Below are positions 16,638 to 24,478 of a DNA stretch of 51,965 nt, piece after piece. Numbering within the stretch: position 1 is the stretch's first letter; each line of letters begins with the position of its first letter. This DNA comes from Bacillota bacterium. Its GTDB lineage: Bacteria > Bacillota > Clostridia > Lachnospirales > Lachnospiraceae. A program made the position numbers and the translations under genes. The stretch covers positions 1 through 51,965 of the forward strand of contig JAEZTJ010000040.1 in the NCBI GenBank assembly GCA_023421505.1, in the 5' to 3' direction. The notes beneath the pieces were generated by a model. That model ran no database searches, had not been told where the DNA came from, and was given only the letters and a program-made list of their open reading frames with translations.

Positions 16638-17417
16638 TTATTCCTCTACAATAGAAACAAATTGATTCGCCAAAGTCTCATATTCGCTAAAGCCAGTGAT
16701 TTGATTAAAGATCTGTTCTAAGGAGCCTTCTCTTGACCTTGCCTTCAACTCTTTGAAGCTTCCGTCTGCTGCAATCTGACCATCATTAATCAAAATAATT
16801 CTATTACTGATTCTCTCTACTACGTCCATGATGTGAGAGGAATAAAAAATAGTCTTTCCCTGTCTGGCAAGCATAGAAAGAATTTCTTTTACAATCATTA
16901 CACTATTGGCATCCAGTCCACTCAAGGGTTCGTCAAGGAATAAGATATCCGGATTATGTAATAAGCTTGAAATAATTAATACCTTTTGCTTCATTCCCTT
17001 AGAATAGGAGTTAATTCTTGAGTCAAAAGCATCTCTAATTCCAAAAACCGTTACCAGTCTAATTGCTTTGTCAACGGCTTTCTCATGGGAAAGTCCATAT
17101 AAGCTTCCAATAAAGGTAAGATATTCTCTCGCTGTAAGACTATCATAAATATCCGCAATTTCCGGGACATACCCGATTTTTCTCTTATATTCTATTGGAT
17201 TCTTGGAAATGTCCTGCCCTAATACCTTTACTACACCCCGATATCCTTCTAAAATACCTAAAATTATTTTAATAGTTGTACTCTTTCCGGCACCATTTTT
17301 GCCTATGTAACCGATAATCTCTCCTTTATGCACCATCAGATTAATTCCCTTTAACACCTCCTTGGTACCAAAACTCATATAAAGATTATTTATTTCCACC
17401 GTTATATTGTTATCCAT
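16638..17417 (-). CDS. ABC transporter ATP-binding protein
   Basis: About 259 residues with all nucleotide-binding signatures: Walker A GKNGAGKST, Q loop IGYVPE, ABC signature YSKGMKQK, Walker B ILFLDEPLSGLD and the H-loop histidine in YSSHIMD. It resembles the CcmA/drug-exporter type. The ATG at 17417 is preferred over one at 17426, because AAAGGAG abuts the earlier codon. It lies between a YcxB-like gene and the permease gene on the same strand, probably one operon. Confidence 0.94.
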   Translation of the reverse strand: MDNNITVEINNLYMSFGTKEVLKGINLMVHKGEIIGYIGKNGAGKSTTIKIILGILEGYRGVVKVLGQDISKNPIEYKRKIGYVPEIADIYDSLTAREYLTFIGSLYGLSHEKAVDKAIRLVTVFGIRDAFDSRINSYSKGMKQKVLIISSLLHNPDILFLDEPLSGLDANSVMIVKEILSMLARQGKTIFYSSHIMDVVERISNRIILINDGQIAADGSFKELKARSREGSLEQIFNQITGFSEYETLANQFVSIVEE

Positions 17418-17465
17418 CCCATTCATCTCCTTTTATTTGAAAAATATATCTTTTATCATGTTCTT

Positions 17466-17954
17466 TTAACCTTTGCCAATTTTCCACAAATCAATTGCAT
17501 GAGAGCAAAAGGTTTCAGCCGACTTATTATCAGAAAAAACACTTTTAGGAATAATGTGTACAGAATTATTCTTAAAATAAAGCAAAATATACTCTCTATT
17601 CTGCTTTATTCTCAAAAAGTTCTTCCATTCATAAATGCTCTCATCAACTTTAGTCTTCTCTAACAACCCATTACCCTCTATCACTATGATATGCTCTCCT
17701 AAGACATCTGAATTAGTGGTAGGTTTTCTTATAACAATCCATTTTGTGAGGTAATAAATAAGGATAAAAAACAAAAGCAGTACTATACTCTGTCCCACTC
17801 CTGTGCTCCCGTGATTAATCAGTGCCAATACAATAAAGTAAAGCACTATGAGCAAATAAAGAATTAGTCCATAGCGTAGTGTTGGATGATAGATAAACTG
17901 CAGCTTATTCATTCTCCATATATCTCTTTTGTCCAGATTATATTTAACTTCCAT
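17466..17954 (-). CDS. YcxB-like membrane protein
   Basis: About 162 residues. Two membrane helices lie at about 30-75 in the N-terminal half. The C-terminal half (about 85-155) contains IVIEGNGLLEKTKVDESIYE and WKNFLRIKQNREYILLYF followed by IIPKSVF, the pattern of YcxB-like domains. The start at 17954 follows GGGAGGATTAGG; a longer frame from 17972 runs through this RBS. It is first gene of a likely operon with the ABC exporter. The function of the family is unknown. Confidence 0.8.
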   Translation of the reverse strand: MEVKYNLDKRDIWRMNKLQFIYHPTLRYGLILYLLIVLYFIVLALINHGSTGVGQSIVLLLFFILIYYLTKWIVIRKPTTNSDVLGEHIIVIEGNGLLEKTKVDESIYEWKNFLRIKQNREYILLYFKNNSVHIIPKSVFSDNKSAETFCSHAIDLWKIGKG

Positions 17955-18048
17955 CCTAATCCTCCCATCCATGATATCATATTAACATTATTGTAGCATA
18001 TATTGGCAATTAATCAAATAGGATTAGCTAAAGTATATACCATATTTT

Positions 18049-18110
18049 AACATAAGAGGGCTATGCAAGCTACTGGTTTCAATCAGCAGCTTGCATAGCC
18101 CTCTTATGTT
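18049..18110. repeat. Near-perfect 27-bp inverted repeat
   Basis: Arms 18049-18075 and 18084-18110 match at 26 of 27 positions (AACATAAGAGGGCTATGC ... GCATAGCCCTCTTATGTT) around an 8-base loop. It lies between the ferredoxin-like gene stop and the YcxB gene start. The plus side ends in T5, while the minus side lacks a good T run. It may end ferredoxin-gene transcription, but the stem is far longer than a usual terminator. Confidence 0.8.
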
Positions 18111-18230
18111 TTTAGCAAATTATATATAGATTAACAAAACATATTTGAATTAGTTAATACCGAGGAATACGCAATCACAAACTCCTAAGTGTAAAATATG
18201 TTTTTATAAATCGTACAGAACTTAGCAATA

Positions 18231-18932
18231 TTAATCTATTATTTTACCGTCTGTTGAAATGGTTACCACCTGCCAAGGAATAAATTTACCGCTATTTTGC
18301 AATGCTGTTTTTGCTGCATACTCTAAACCTCCACAACAAGGAACCTCCATCCTTACTATAGTAACACTCTTTATATTATTATTTCTGATAATTGCTGTTA
18401 GCTTCTCACTGTAGTCTCCATCATCAAGCTTAGGGCAACCGATTAAGGTAACCTTGTTCTTCATAAAGCGAGAGTGGAAATTACCATAAGCATAAGCCGT
18501 ACAATCTGCAGCAATCAGGAGATTTGCATCTGCAAAATAGGGTGCATTAATCGGAACCAGCTTAATCTGAACAGGCCACTGCGCTAACTGGCTGGTAATT
18601 TCCTGCTCCTTAACACTAGTTTCTTGTTTTTCCTCGTGATGAATTGATTTCATCTGCTTGCCGGGGCAACCTAAAGGCTGCTTAGCCAACTGCTTACTCT
18701 TCATATTTTCAAGCACTGCTGTCTCGTTATATTCCTCAGCTTCCCTCTCTTCAAAAGAGATTGCTTCCGTTGGACATGACGGCAGACATGCACCTAGTCC
18801 GTCACAGTAATCATCTCTTAATAGCTTGGCTTTACCATCTATAATACCGATAGCGCCTTCATGGCAGGCCTCTGCGCATAGACCGCAGCCATTGCATTTA
18901 TCCTCATTTATCGTGATTATTTTCCTTATCAT
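18231..18932 (-). CDS. Iron-sulfur (2x[4Fe-4S]) ferredoxin-like protein
   Basis: A 233-residue protein. The N-terminal 60 residues form a two-cluster ferredoxin domain (CNGCGLCAEACHEG and CDGLGACLPSCPTEA). The rest is an alpha/beta domain with further cysteines (CPGKQ, DCTAYAYG, GCPKLDD, VPCCGGLEYA). This layout is common in clostridial ferredoxins located beside CRP/FNR-type regulators and hybrid-cluster-protein genes. It probably carries electrons in anaerobic redox or nitrosative-stress response, by inference. The ATG at 18932 follows GGAGG. It is divergent from the regulator gene, with a palindrome between them. Confidence 0.88.
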   Translation of the reverse strand: MIRKIITINEDKCNGCGLCAEACHEGAIGIIDGKAKLLRDDYCDGLGACLPSCPTEAISFEEREAEEYNETAVLENMKSKQLAKQPLGCPGKQMKSIHHEEKQETSVKEQEITSQLAQWPVQIKLVPINAPYFADANLLIAADCTAYAYGNFHSRFMKNKVTLIGCPKLDDGDYSEKLTAIIRNNNIKSVTIVRMEVPCCGGLEYAAKTALQNSGKFIPWQVVTISTDGKIID

Positions 18933-19022
18933 GATCCATCCTCCATCATACCCCAAAGGGCTAAGTTTTTATGTCTGCTATTGACTTTCTGCTTTGAGTT
19001 TACTATATTAAAGTTGATAAGT

Positions 19023-19040
19023 ATGTTGTTTTTACAACAT
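19023..19040. promoter_or_regulatory. Candidate operator palindrome
   Basis: A perfect ATGTTGT-TTTT-ACAACAT dyad, 91 bases upstream of the ferredoxin-like start and in the shared divergent region. The size and symmetry suit a CRP/FNR-family dimer, the neighbour's family. It is not a canonical FNR or CRP site. Confidence 0.5.
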
Positions 19041-19111
19041 AATAAAAAATTATAGAACTATTAGCTATAACGATAGATGAGGATAAATGCATTGGCAGCA
19101 ATTCATAAATG

Positions 19112-19187
19112 AAATCGAAGGAATATGTATCTAATGTGTTTAGAATTAATAAAACTAGATAGTTCCACAATCACCAATAATAAATAT
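19112..19187. repeat. Palindromic interspersed repeat, copy 4 (degenerate right half)
   Basis: ATCGAAGGAATATGTAT, then AATTAATAAAACTAGATAG, then CCACAATCACCAATAATA, parallels the right half of the family (GCGAAGGAATAGTATATG ... AATTAGTAAAACTATATAG ... GCAATTACC). Its end closely matches copy 3 (CACAATTACCAATAATA). It ends just before the RBS of the CRP/FNR gene. Confidence 0.5.
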
Positions 19188-19203
19188 TAGGATGGCGGTA
19201 ACG

Positions 19204-19863
19204 ATGCAAACTAAATACGATTTATTAAAAACTGTGGCCTTATTCGAAGGAATAACTGAGGAGGAGCTTGAAGCATTGCTTTCATGCCTATCCGCAAAAG
19301 TAACCCATTATAGCAAAAACGAAACCGTACTTAGGTACGGATCTGATACCAGTCAATTCGGGATTGTTATATCCGGTCATGTTCATGTAATAAAGGAAGA
19401 TTATTATGGCAATCGATCCATCGTCGCCATAATTGGTCAAGGGATGCTGTTTGGTGAGGCCTTTGCCTTTGCAGACATAAAAACGCTTCCGGTCAGCGTA
19501 CTCGCAACTGCCGAAAGCGATATCCTTTTTATTAATTTTCGTAAGCTTGTAACTACCTGCTCAAAGGTCTGCTCCTTCCATAGCAAAATAATCTATAATA
19601 TGCTTCATATCGTAGCAGCAAAGAACATTTTACTGAGTCAAAAGATAGAATTCTTATCAAAGCGCTCCACGCGAGAAAAGTTACTTGGATACTTGTCTGC
19701 TGAAGCTCAAAAGACCGGCAGCAACTGCTTTTCTATTCCTTTTAACCGACAGGAGCTTGCTGATTATTTATCCGTTGATCGTAGTGCAATGTCCGCAGAG
19801 CTAAGTAGATTAAGCGAAGAAGGGTATTTACATTACCGCAAAAATCAATTTGAACTATTATAA
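19204..19863 (+). CDS. CRP/FNR-family transcriptional regulator
   Basis: About 219 residues. The N-terminal cyclic-nucleotide-binding-like domain (about 10-125) includes GIVISGHVHVIKED and GQGMLFGEAFAF. The C-terminal winged-helix domain (about 145-219) has the recognition segment FNRQELADYLSVDRSAMSAE. There is no FNR-type cysteine set at the N-terminus, so an iron-sulfur sensor is unlikely; heme or another ligand is possible, as in HcpR-like regulators. The start at 19204 uses AGGATGGCGG as RBS; the ATG at 19192 has none at proper distance. Divergent from the ferredoxin gene, it likely controls it. Confidence 0.88.
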   Translation: MQTKYDLLKTVALFEGITEEELEALLSCLSAKVTHYSKNETVLRYGSDTSQFGIVISGHVHVIKEDYYGNRSIVAIIGQGMLFGEAFAFADIKTLPVSVLATAESDILFINFRKLVTTCSKVCSFHSKIIYNMLHIVAAKNILLSQKIEFLSKRSTREKLLGYLSAEAQKTGSNCFSIPFNRQELADYLSVDRSAMSAELSRLSEEGYLHYRKNQFELL

Positions 19864-19891
19864 TTGCATCCTAGCTTTTATAGATATACAA

Positions 19892-20107
19892 CTAGCTCTT
19901 ATGAAATTGATGACTTGACGAGGATCTGGTTGAATCTCCACTGACATAATCACTAGGACTGCCTGAATCATCCTGATTATCTCTTTCTTCAATTTTATTC
20001 TTGCTTTGCGAGCTATTCTGTGTCGCAGCCTGTCTGTTTGCGATAGGGGTAGCAGCATCATTTGTTAAATTACTTCCAGACTTCTTCGTATTATTCGTAG
20101 ATGGCAT
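19892..20107 (-). CDS. Small hydrophilic protein of unknown function
   Basis: A 71-codon gene with an excellent RBS (AGGAGG, eight bases before ATG). The product (MPSTNNTKKSGSNLTNDAA...) is Ser/Asn/Gln-rich and charged, without hydrophobic core, signal peptide or recognised motif, so probably disordered. It faces the CRP/FNR gene tail to tail, with 28 bases between. Its composition is similar to the product at 14578-14730. Confidence 0.65.
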   Translation of the reverse strand: MPSTNNTKKSGSNLTNDAATPIANRQAATQNSSQSKNKIEERDNQDDSGSPSDYVSGDSTRSSSSHQFHKS

Positions 20108-20191
20108 ATATTTACCTCCTGTTAACTTTTCAATATTATGTGTAATACCAATTAAGTTATACAGGAAATAACACCTATCATGTTACAATAT

Positions 20192-20591
20192 TTATTTCAC
20201 CTTAAATCTTAGCTTATTTTCTTTTGCATAGGCTTGAATATATGAGCCAGAAATACCATATATGCAAAGGTTTTTGTTATCTTTATCAAAGGCATCAATT
20301 CCGACGCTTACAACTGACTCCGGCACAAAAACTGAAGTAAGCCTATCACAACGTATGAAAGCATAATCCCCAATATTTTTTGTAGAACTAGGTAGTGTTA
20401 CTCTATTAAGCTTACTGCAATTACTAAATGCAAAATCTGATATTCTTTTTAGAGTATCAGGCCATTCAATGTCAGTTAAACTCATGCGCAGCCTTTGCTT
20501 TAGCCGGCATCCAAAGCAGTAATAATACAGCAGTGAAAACGATATATAACAAACCTTTCCAAAACAAATTATCAGAACAATTTCCCTTCAT
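20192..20591 (-). pseudogene. Broken secreted leucine-rich-repeat (BspA-type) protein
   Basis: From an ATG at 20591 with a G-rich RBS comes MKGNCSDNLFWKGLLYIVF..., a signal peptide ending AKAKAA, then a stop after 39 codons. An overlapping frame from 20485 to 20192 encodes about 97 residues of LRR_5/BspA repeats (TLKRISDFAFSNCSKLNRV; IGDYAFIRCDRLTSV) and the typical C-terminal cap (IYGISGSYIQAYAKEN). Signal and repeats are out of frame. An internal deletion plus frameshift of a larger surface protein is the simplest reading. Confidence 0.75.
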
Positions 20592-20727
20592 TACTTGCCC
20601 CCCCTTGAAGATATAGATCGTGCAAAATGACGAAGCACAAAATCTAAATAGGCTTTTGACGCGCTAATCAACTAAGCAAATGAGTTAATTTATAGTTTTG
20701 CGTATACGATACTTACAGTTCCCTCTA

Positions 20728-21858
20728 TCAAACTGCTTTCACAGAAATTCCATTCACCTCTACCTGATCATTAATCTCTATAACCAGACATTTGCGGCCA
20801 TCTACTATTTTTGTCTGTACTAAGTCGGTTCTCTCTGGATTAACCTTAACGATAACATCCGGTGTCTTTACTTCGAACACTCTGGTACTCACCAGATTTG
20901 CTGCTAATAAAGATACGTTCTCGCCAGTCATCTTCTCATAAGTTTTATCAAATTCAGCAAGCTTTTCTTCCTCAACACCGCTATCTGTAAACAGGTTTTT
21001 CACTTCTGTTTTGTCTAGTGTCAAAGGATCGCGAATTTCCTGTATTTTATGCTCCTCGATGATATCATTCAGTTTTTCATGAATATTCTTTACGATCTCA
21101 TACTGGCAATCCTCACCAAGCGTCTCTTTAATTAATGTCTGAAAGGTTTCCTTTTGCACACCCGCAGATAGGGGTACCTCACAGCCGAGAAGCTGATCTA
21201 CGAAATCACTGTGCAATTCCTCCGAATCCTTTGAATAATAAAGAATGCTATGTATATCCGTACTTCTATCATTGAAAGCCGGAAAAAGAAAACCGTTACT
21301 CGGCAATCCGACTACCCAGTCCTGCATCCTCTTCTGAATCTGATTCGTATCCTCATTATAGCTTAATCCCGGCTTTGACAAATCCACCGGACAGATTGAA
21401 CATAGGATATAACGGTATACTTCCTCCGAAGCATCCTCCATCAGTATTTTATCACTGGATTTTCCCGGCACATCATATGCTGCATAAAGCAATAAAATCA
21501 AATAATTACCGGCATGGTCATATAATTGAATTAGCTTTTCATAGAATTCATCAATAAGGGGTTCTTCCTTTAATTCACTATCTCTAAGCTTTAAGAGAAA
21601 TTGCTGTGTTCCACCGTCAAATTCCTGAGATGTGGGAAATTCCATATTAATGAGATTTTTTCCCAGCGTTCCCGATAGCGTCTTTTTAAAGATCTCAAAA
21701 TATTTAAAGGTCTCCTCCTCAGGCATACAAAGAAAGGATTCTGTAAATTTTGTTTTGATTGTTTTTTCACCATCAACATAACAGCCACTCACTTTTGTGA
21801 TGGCACAATTTTCATGGTTGAATTGTTTTTTGATTTCTGATATCTCACTATTTATCAT
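20728..21858 (-). CDS. DUF4317-family protein
   Basis: A 376-residue cytoplasmic protein matching the clostridial DUF4317 family in length and features: an N-terminal EISEIKKQF helix, the VSGCYVDGEK segment, a central DWVVGLPSNGFLFPAFNDRS block, and a beta-rich C-terminus (VIVKVNPERTDLV, KCLVIEINDQVEVNGI). It has no signal peptide or membrane helix. AGGAGGAG lies eight bases before the start. The function of the family is unknown; it is nearly always a single gene in Lachnospiraceae. Confidence 0.85.
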   Translation of the reverse strand: MINSEISEIKKQFNHENCAITKVSGCYVDGEKTIKTKFTESFLCMPEEETFKYFEIFKKTLSGTLGKNLINMEFPTSQEFDGGTQQFLLKLRDSELKEEPLIDEFYEKLIQLYDHAGNYLILLLYAAYDVPGKSSDKILMEDASEEVYRYILCSICPVDLSKPGLSYNEDTNQIQKRMQDWVVGLPSNGFLFPAFNDRSTDIHSILYYSKDSEELHSDFVDQLLGCEVPLSAGVQKETFQTLIKETLGEDCQYEIVKNIHEKLNDIIEEHKIQEIRDPLTLDKTEVKNLFTDSGVEEEKLAEFDKTYEKMTGENVSLLAANLVSTRVFEVKTPDVIVKVNPERTDLVQTKIVDGRKCLVIEINDQVEVNGISVKAV

Positions 21859-21907
21859 AGGTTATCTCCTCCTGTTTTTAGCTTTTTGTCAAGTCTTTCT
21901 ACGATTA

Positions 21908-22040
21908 CTAATCCAAATATAAGCCTTTACCTTCCTGAAAATCGGCAGCAGTATCATTTACTATCATAGCATTTCCCGTAATTTTAATACTATCATCAAC
22001 AGCTTCTGCCTCACTTGGGTTCGGATACTGTTTTCTATCT
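21908..22040 (-). pseudogene. 3' remnant of an unidentified gene
   Basis: About 43 codons open on the minus strand after a stop, without a start or RBS, read DRKQYPNPSEAEAVDDSIK then ITGNAMIVNDTAADFQEG and end KGLYLD. The composition is protein-like and unlike the surrounding AT-rich DNA. It looks like the tail of a lost gene. The family was not recognised. Confidence 0.35.
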
Positions 22041-22384
22041 CAAATATTATATTACATGTTCTTCCAAATGTCCATTCGTTGTCAAAAAAGAGGAAGTCTC
22101 TAAAGCAAATATTGATTAACAAACTACAATATACAATCAAAATTGACCTGTATATTATATTCTATTAAGTCAAGCCTAAGCTTTATAGACATCCTCTTAC
22201 TTCACTAATATTAATTTTAGAACAAACCTAGTACGCTATCTGCTCGGAACTTGGACTGATTTTTTAGTTTAATTGATTAAACCGCATTTTAGCTACCTGC
22301 CATAATATTCCAAGCTGACTTGTATTGATTTTATTATCTGTTTTGCCTAATTATCCAATCTATTTTTCATCAAACTGTTATCTT
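22041..22384. other. Intergenic AT-rich region
   Basis: About 344 bases downstream of the nucleoside-type permease operon and upstream of DUF4317. I see no gene, repeat or strong terminator. Confidence 0.4.
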
Positions 22385-23365
22385 CTACCGCTCTTCTCTA
22401 AAATATGCTTCACCAAGACTCGCCGGAGGTTGACTCTCCTGCTTATTACGCTTACTGGAAATGATTAATACAATAATGGTCACTACATATGGAAGCATCT
22501 TACAAAGCTCCTGAATAGCTCTCGTAAGTCCCGGCAGATAGATATAAAGAATATATAAACCTCCGAACAAGAAAGAACCCCATATCGCATTCACCGGCTT
22601 CCATAATGCAAGGATAACTAAGGCTATTGCAAGCCACCCTCTATCCCCAAAGCCATTATTCGTCCAGGTTCCACCCAAATATTCCATTACAAAATAAAGA
22701 CCGCCAAGCCCGGCGATTGCTGCACCTGTTATCGTTGCAATATACTTATATCTCGATACGTTAATGCCCGCTGCATCCGCAGTAGCAGGGCTTTCACCAA
22801 CTGCTCGCAGATTTAATCCTTTTCTGGTTTTCTTGAGAAAGTAGGATAAAAGAAAAGCAACCGCAACTGAAAAATAGGTCAGAAAGCCATAAGAAAACAA
22901 TAATTCTCCAATAATTGGTATCTTAGATAATCCCGGTATCGTTGCGCGGTAAGCATCTGCTGTTGTAGCAACAGAAATCTGTCCGACACCACCCGCAAGC
23001 TTAGAGATGGAACCGCCGAAGAAGTTACCAAAGCCAACACCAAAGGTTGTTAAAGCAAGACCTACAACATTCTGATTCGCACGAAGAGATATCGTTAAAA
23101 AGCTATAAATTAATCCTCCAAAGGCAGATGCCAATATCGCTGCAAGAAGAGATACAAGCATTCCAATCAATGCATTTGGGTGTTCAGTAGATTTTTCATA
23201 AAAAAATGCGCCCATAAGTCCAGAGATACCGCCCATATACATAATACCCGGTATACCAAGGTTTAAATTTCCTGATTTTTCTGTAACTATCTCACCGGAG
23301 GCACCAAAAAGAATACTAACTCCCTGACCAATTGCTTTTTGGAGAAATATTAAGATCACATCCAT
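22385..23365 (-). CDS. Nucleoside-type ABC transporter permease 2
   Basis: A 326-residue permease of the branched-chain-amino-acid/ribose-like BPD_transp_2 family. About eight to nine hydrophobic helices are present, with the markers EKSGNLNLGIPGIMYMGG near the N-terminus and GESPATADAAGINVSRYKY in the cytoplasmic coupling loop. It is last in the four-gene operon with a BMP lipoprotein, an ATPase and a second permease, the composition of NupNOPQ/BmpA-type nucleoside importers. AAGGAGG precedes the start; six bases separate it from the upstream gene. Confidence 0.9.
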   Translation of the reverse strand: MDVILIFLQKAIGQGVSILFGASGEIVTEKSGNLNLGIPGIMYMGGISGLMGAFFYEKSTEHPNALIGMLVSLLAAILASAFGGLIYSFLTISLRANQNVVGLALTTFGVGFGNFFGGSISKLAGGVGQISVATTADAYRATIPGLSKIPIIGELLFSYGFLTYFSVAVAFLLSYFLKKTRKGLNLRAVGESPATADAAGINVSRYKYIATITGAAIAGLGGLYFVMEYLGGTWTNNGFGDRGWLAIALVILALWKPVNAIWGSFLFGGLYILYIYLPGLTRAIQELCKMLPYVVTIIVLIISSKRNKQESQPPASLGEAYFREER

Positions 23366-23371
23366 AATCGT

Positions 23372-24478
23372 TTACCTCCTTACTTTTTTACGAATATCCA
23401 GTTTATAGTTAATGAAGAACTCACAGCCTATTAAGAAGAATAAAATAATACCTGTAATAATATCAGATGCATTTTCATTCAAGCCGTACTGAGAAGCAAT
23501 CTGGATGGAACCCTGCTGCATGAATACCAAAAATGCCGATACAATGATCATGGCAAAGGGATTGAATTTGGACATCCACGCTACAATGATTGCTGTAAAT
23601 CCTCTTCCTCCGCCGGTACTGGTAGAGATCGTATGACTCGCACCGCTAACAATGATACTTCCTGCAAGTCCACAGATACCTCCGGAAATCATCATAGTTC
23701 TTATAATAACCTTTTTTACATTAATTCCTGCATATCTGGCGGTATCCTGACTCTCACCGACAACTGCTATCTCATATCCATGTTTACTATATTTCATATA
23801 GATATACATTCCGATTGTTATAGCCAGAACAATAATAATATTCATTCCGTAGTTCTGTCCAAATACCTTAAAAAACCAACCCTTTCTGGTAGCAGAATTA
23901 ATTATTCCTACTGTATTAGACCCTTCGGGATTCTCCCAGAATACAATACAGAAGGTAACAATCTGCATCGCTATATAGTTAAGCATCAGGGTAAATAAGG
24001 TCTCATTTGTATTATAATAAGCTTTAAAAAAAGCTGGTAGCAGTCCCCATATCATTCCTGCAAGGCAGCTTGCCACAAATATGACAAGTAATAACAGCCA
24101 GTTCGGCATTGCATTACCACAATAAATCATAATAGCTGCTGTCGCTACACCACCCATTAACACCTGACCTTCTGCTCCGATATTCCAGAATTTCATCTTA
24201 AATGCAGGAGTAAGTCCAATTGCGATAATTAACAGCGTTAATGAATCACGTATTGTAACCCATAAACGGCGATTTCTTCCCACCGCTCCGTCAATAATTC
24301 CAAGATAAACCTTTATTGGATTTTGATTTGTAATAGCTACAATAACAAGTGCACATACAATTAGGGAAAGTACTACAGCGATAAGGCGGATGCTCCAAGC
24401 CTTCCTTTTTGAGATGGTATCACGCTTTATAATTCGGGCAAACGGTTCTTTGTTGGTAATCATAATTTCCTTACTCAT
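23372..24478 (-). CDS. Nucleoside-type ABC transporter permease 1
   Basis: A 368-residue permease of the same family as its neighbour. The N-terminus is cytoplasmic, with about nine helices, the segment GAEGQVLMGGVATAA and the coupling-loop motif GESQDTARYAGINVKKV. It overlaps the ATPase gene by eight bases, so translation is coupled. Together with the second permease it should form the heterodimeric membrane channel for nucleoside uptake; substrate assignment follows from operon composition. Confidence 0.9.
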   Translation of the reverse strand: MSKEIMITNKEPFARIIKRDTISKRKAWSIRLIAVVLSLIVCALVIVAITNQNPIKVYLGIIDGAVGRNRRLWVTIRDSLTLLIIAIGLTPAFKMKFWNIGAEGQVLMGGVATAAIMIYCGNAMPNWLLLLVIFVASCLAGMIWGLLPAFFKAYYNTNETLFTLMLNYIAMQIVTFCIVFWENPEGSNTVGIINSATRKGWFFKVFGQNYGMNIIIVLAITIGMYIYMKYSKHGYEIAVVGESQDTARYAGINVKKVIIRTMMISGGICGLAGSIIVSGASHTISTSTGGGRGFTAIIVAWMSKFNPFAMIIVSAFLVFMQQGSIQIASQYGLNENASDIITGIILFFLIGCEFFINYKLDIRKKVRR

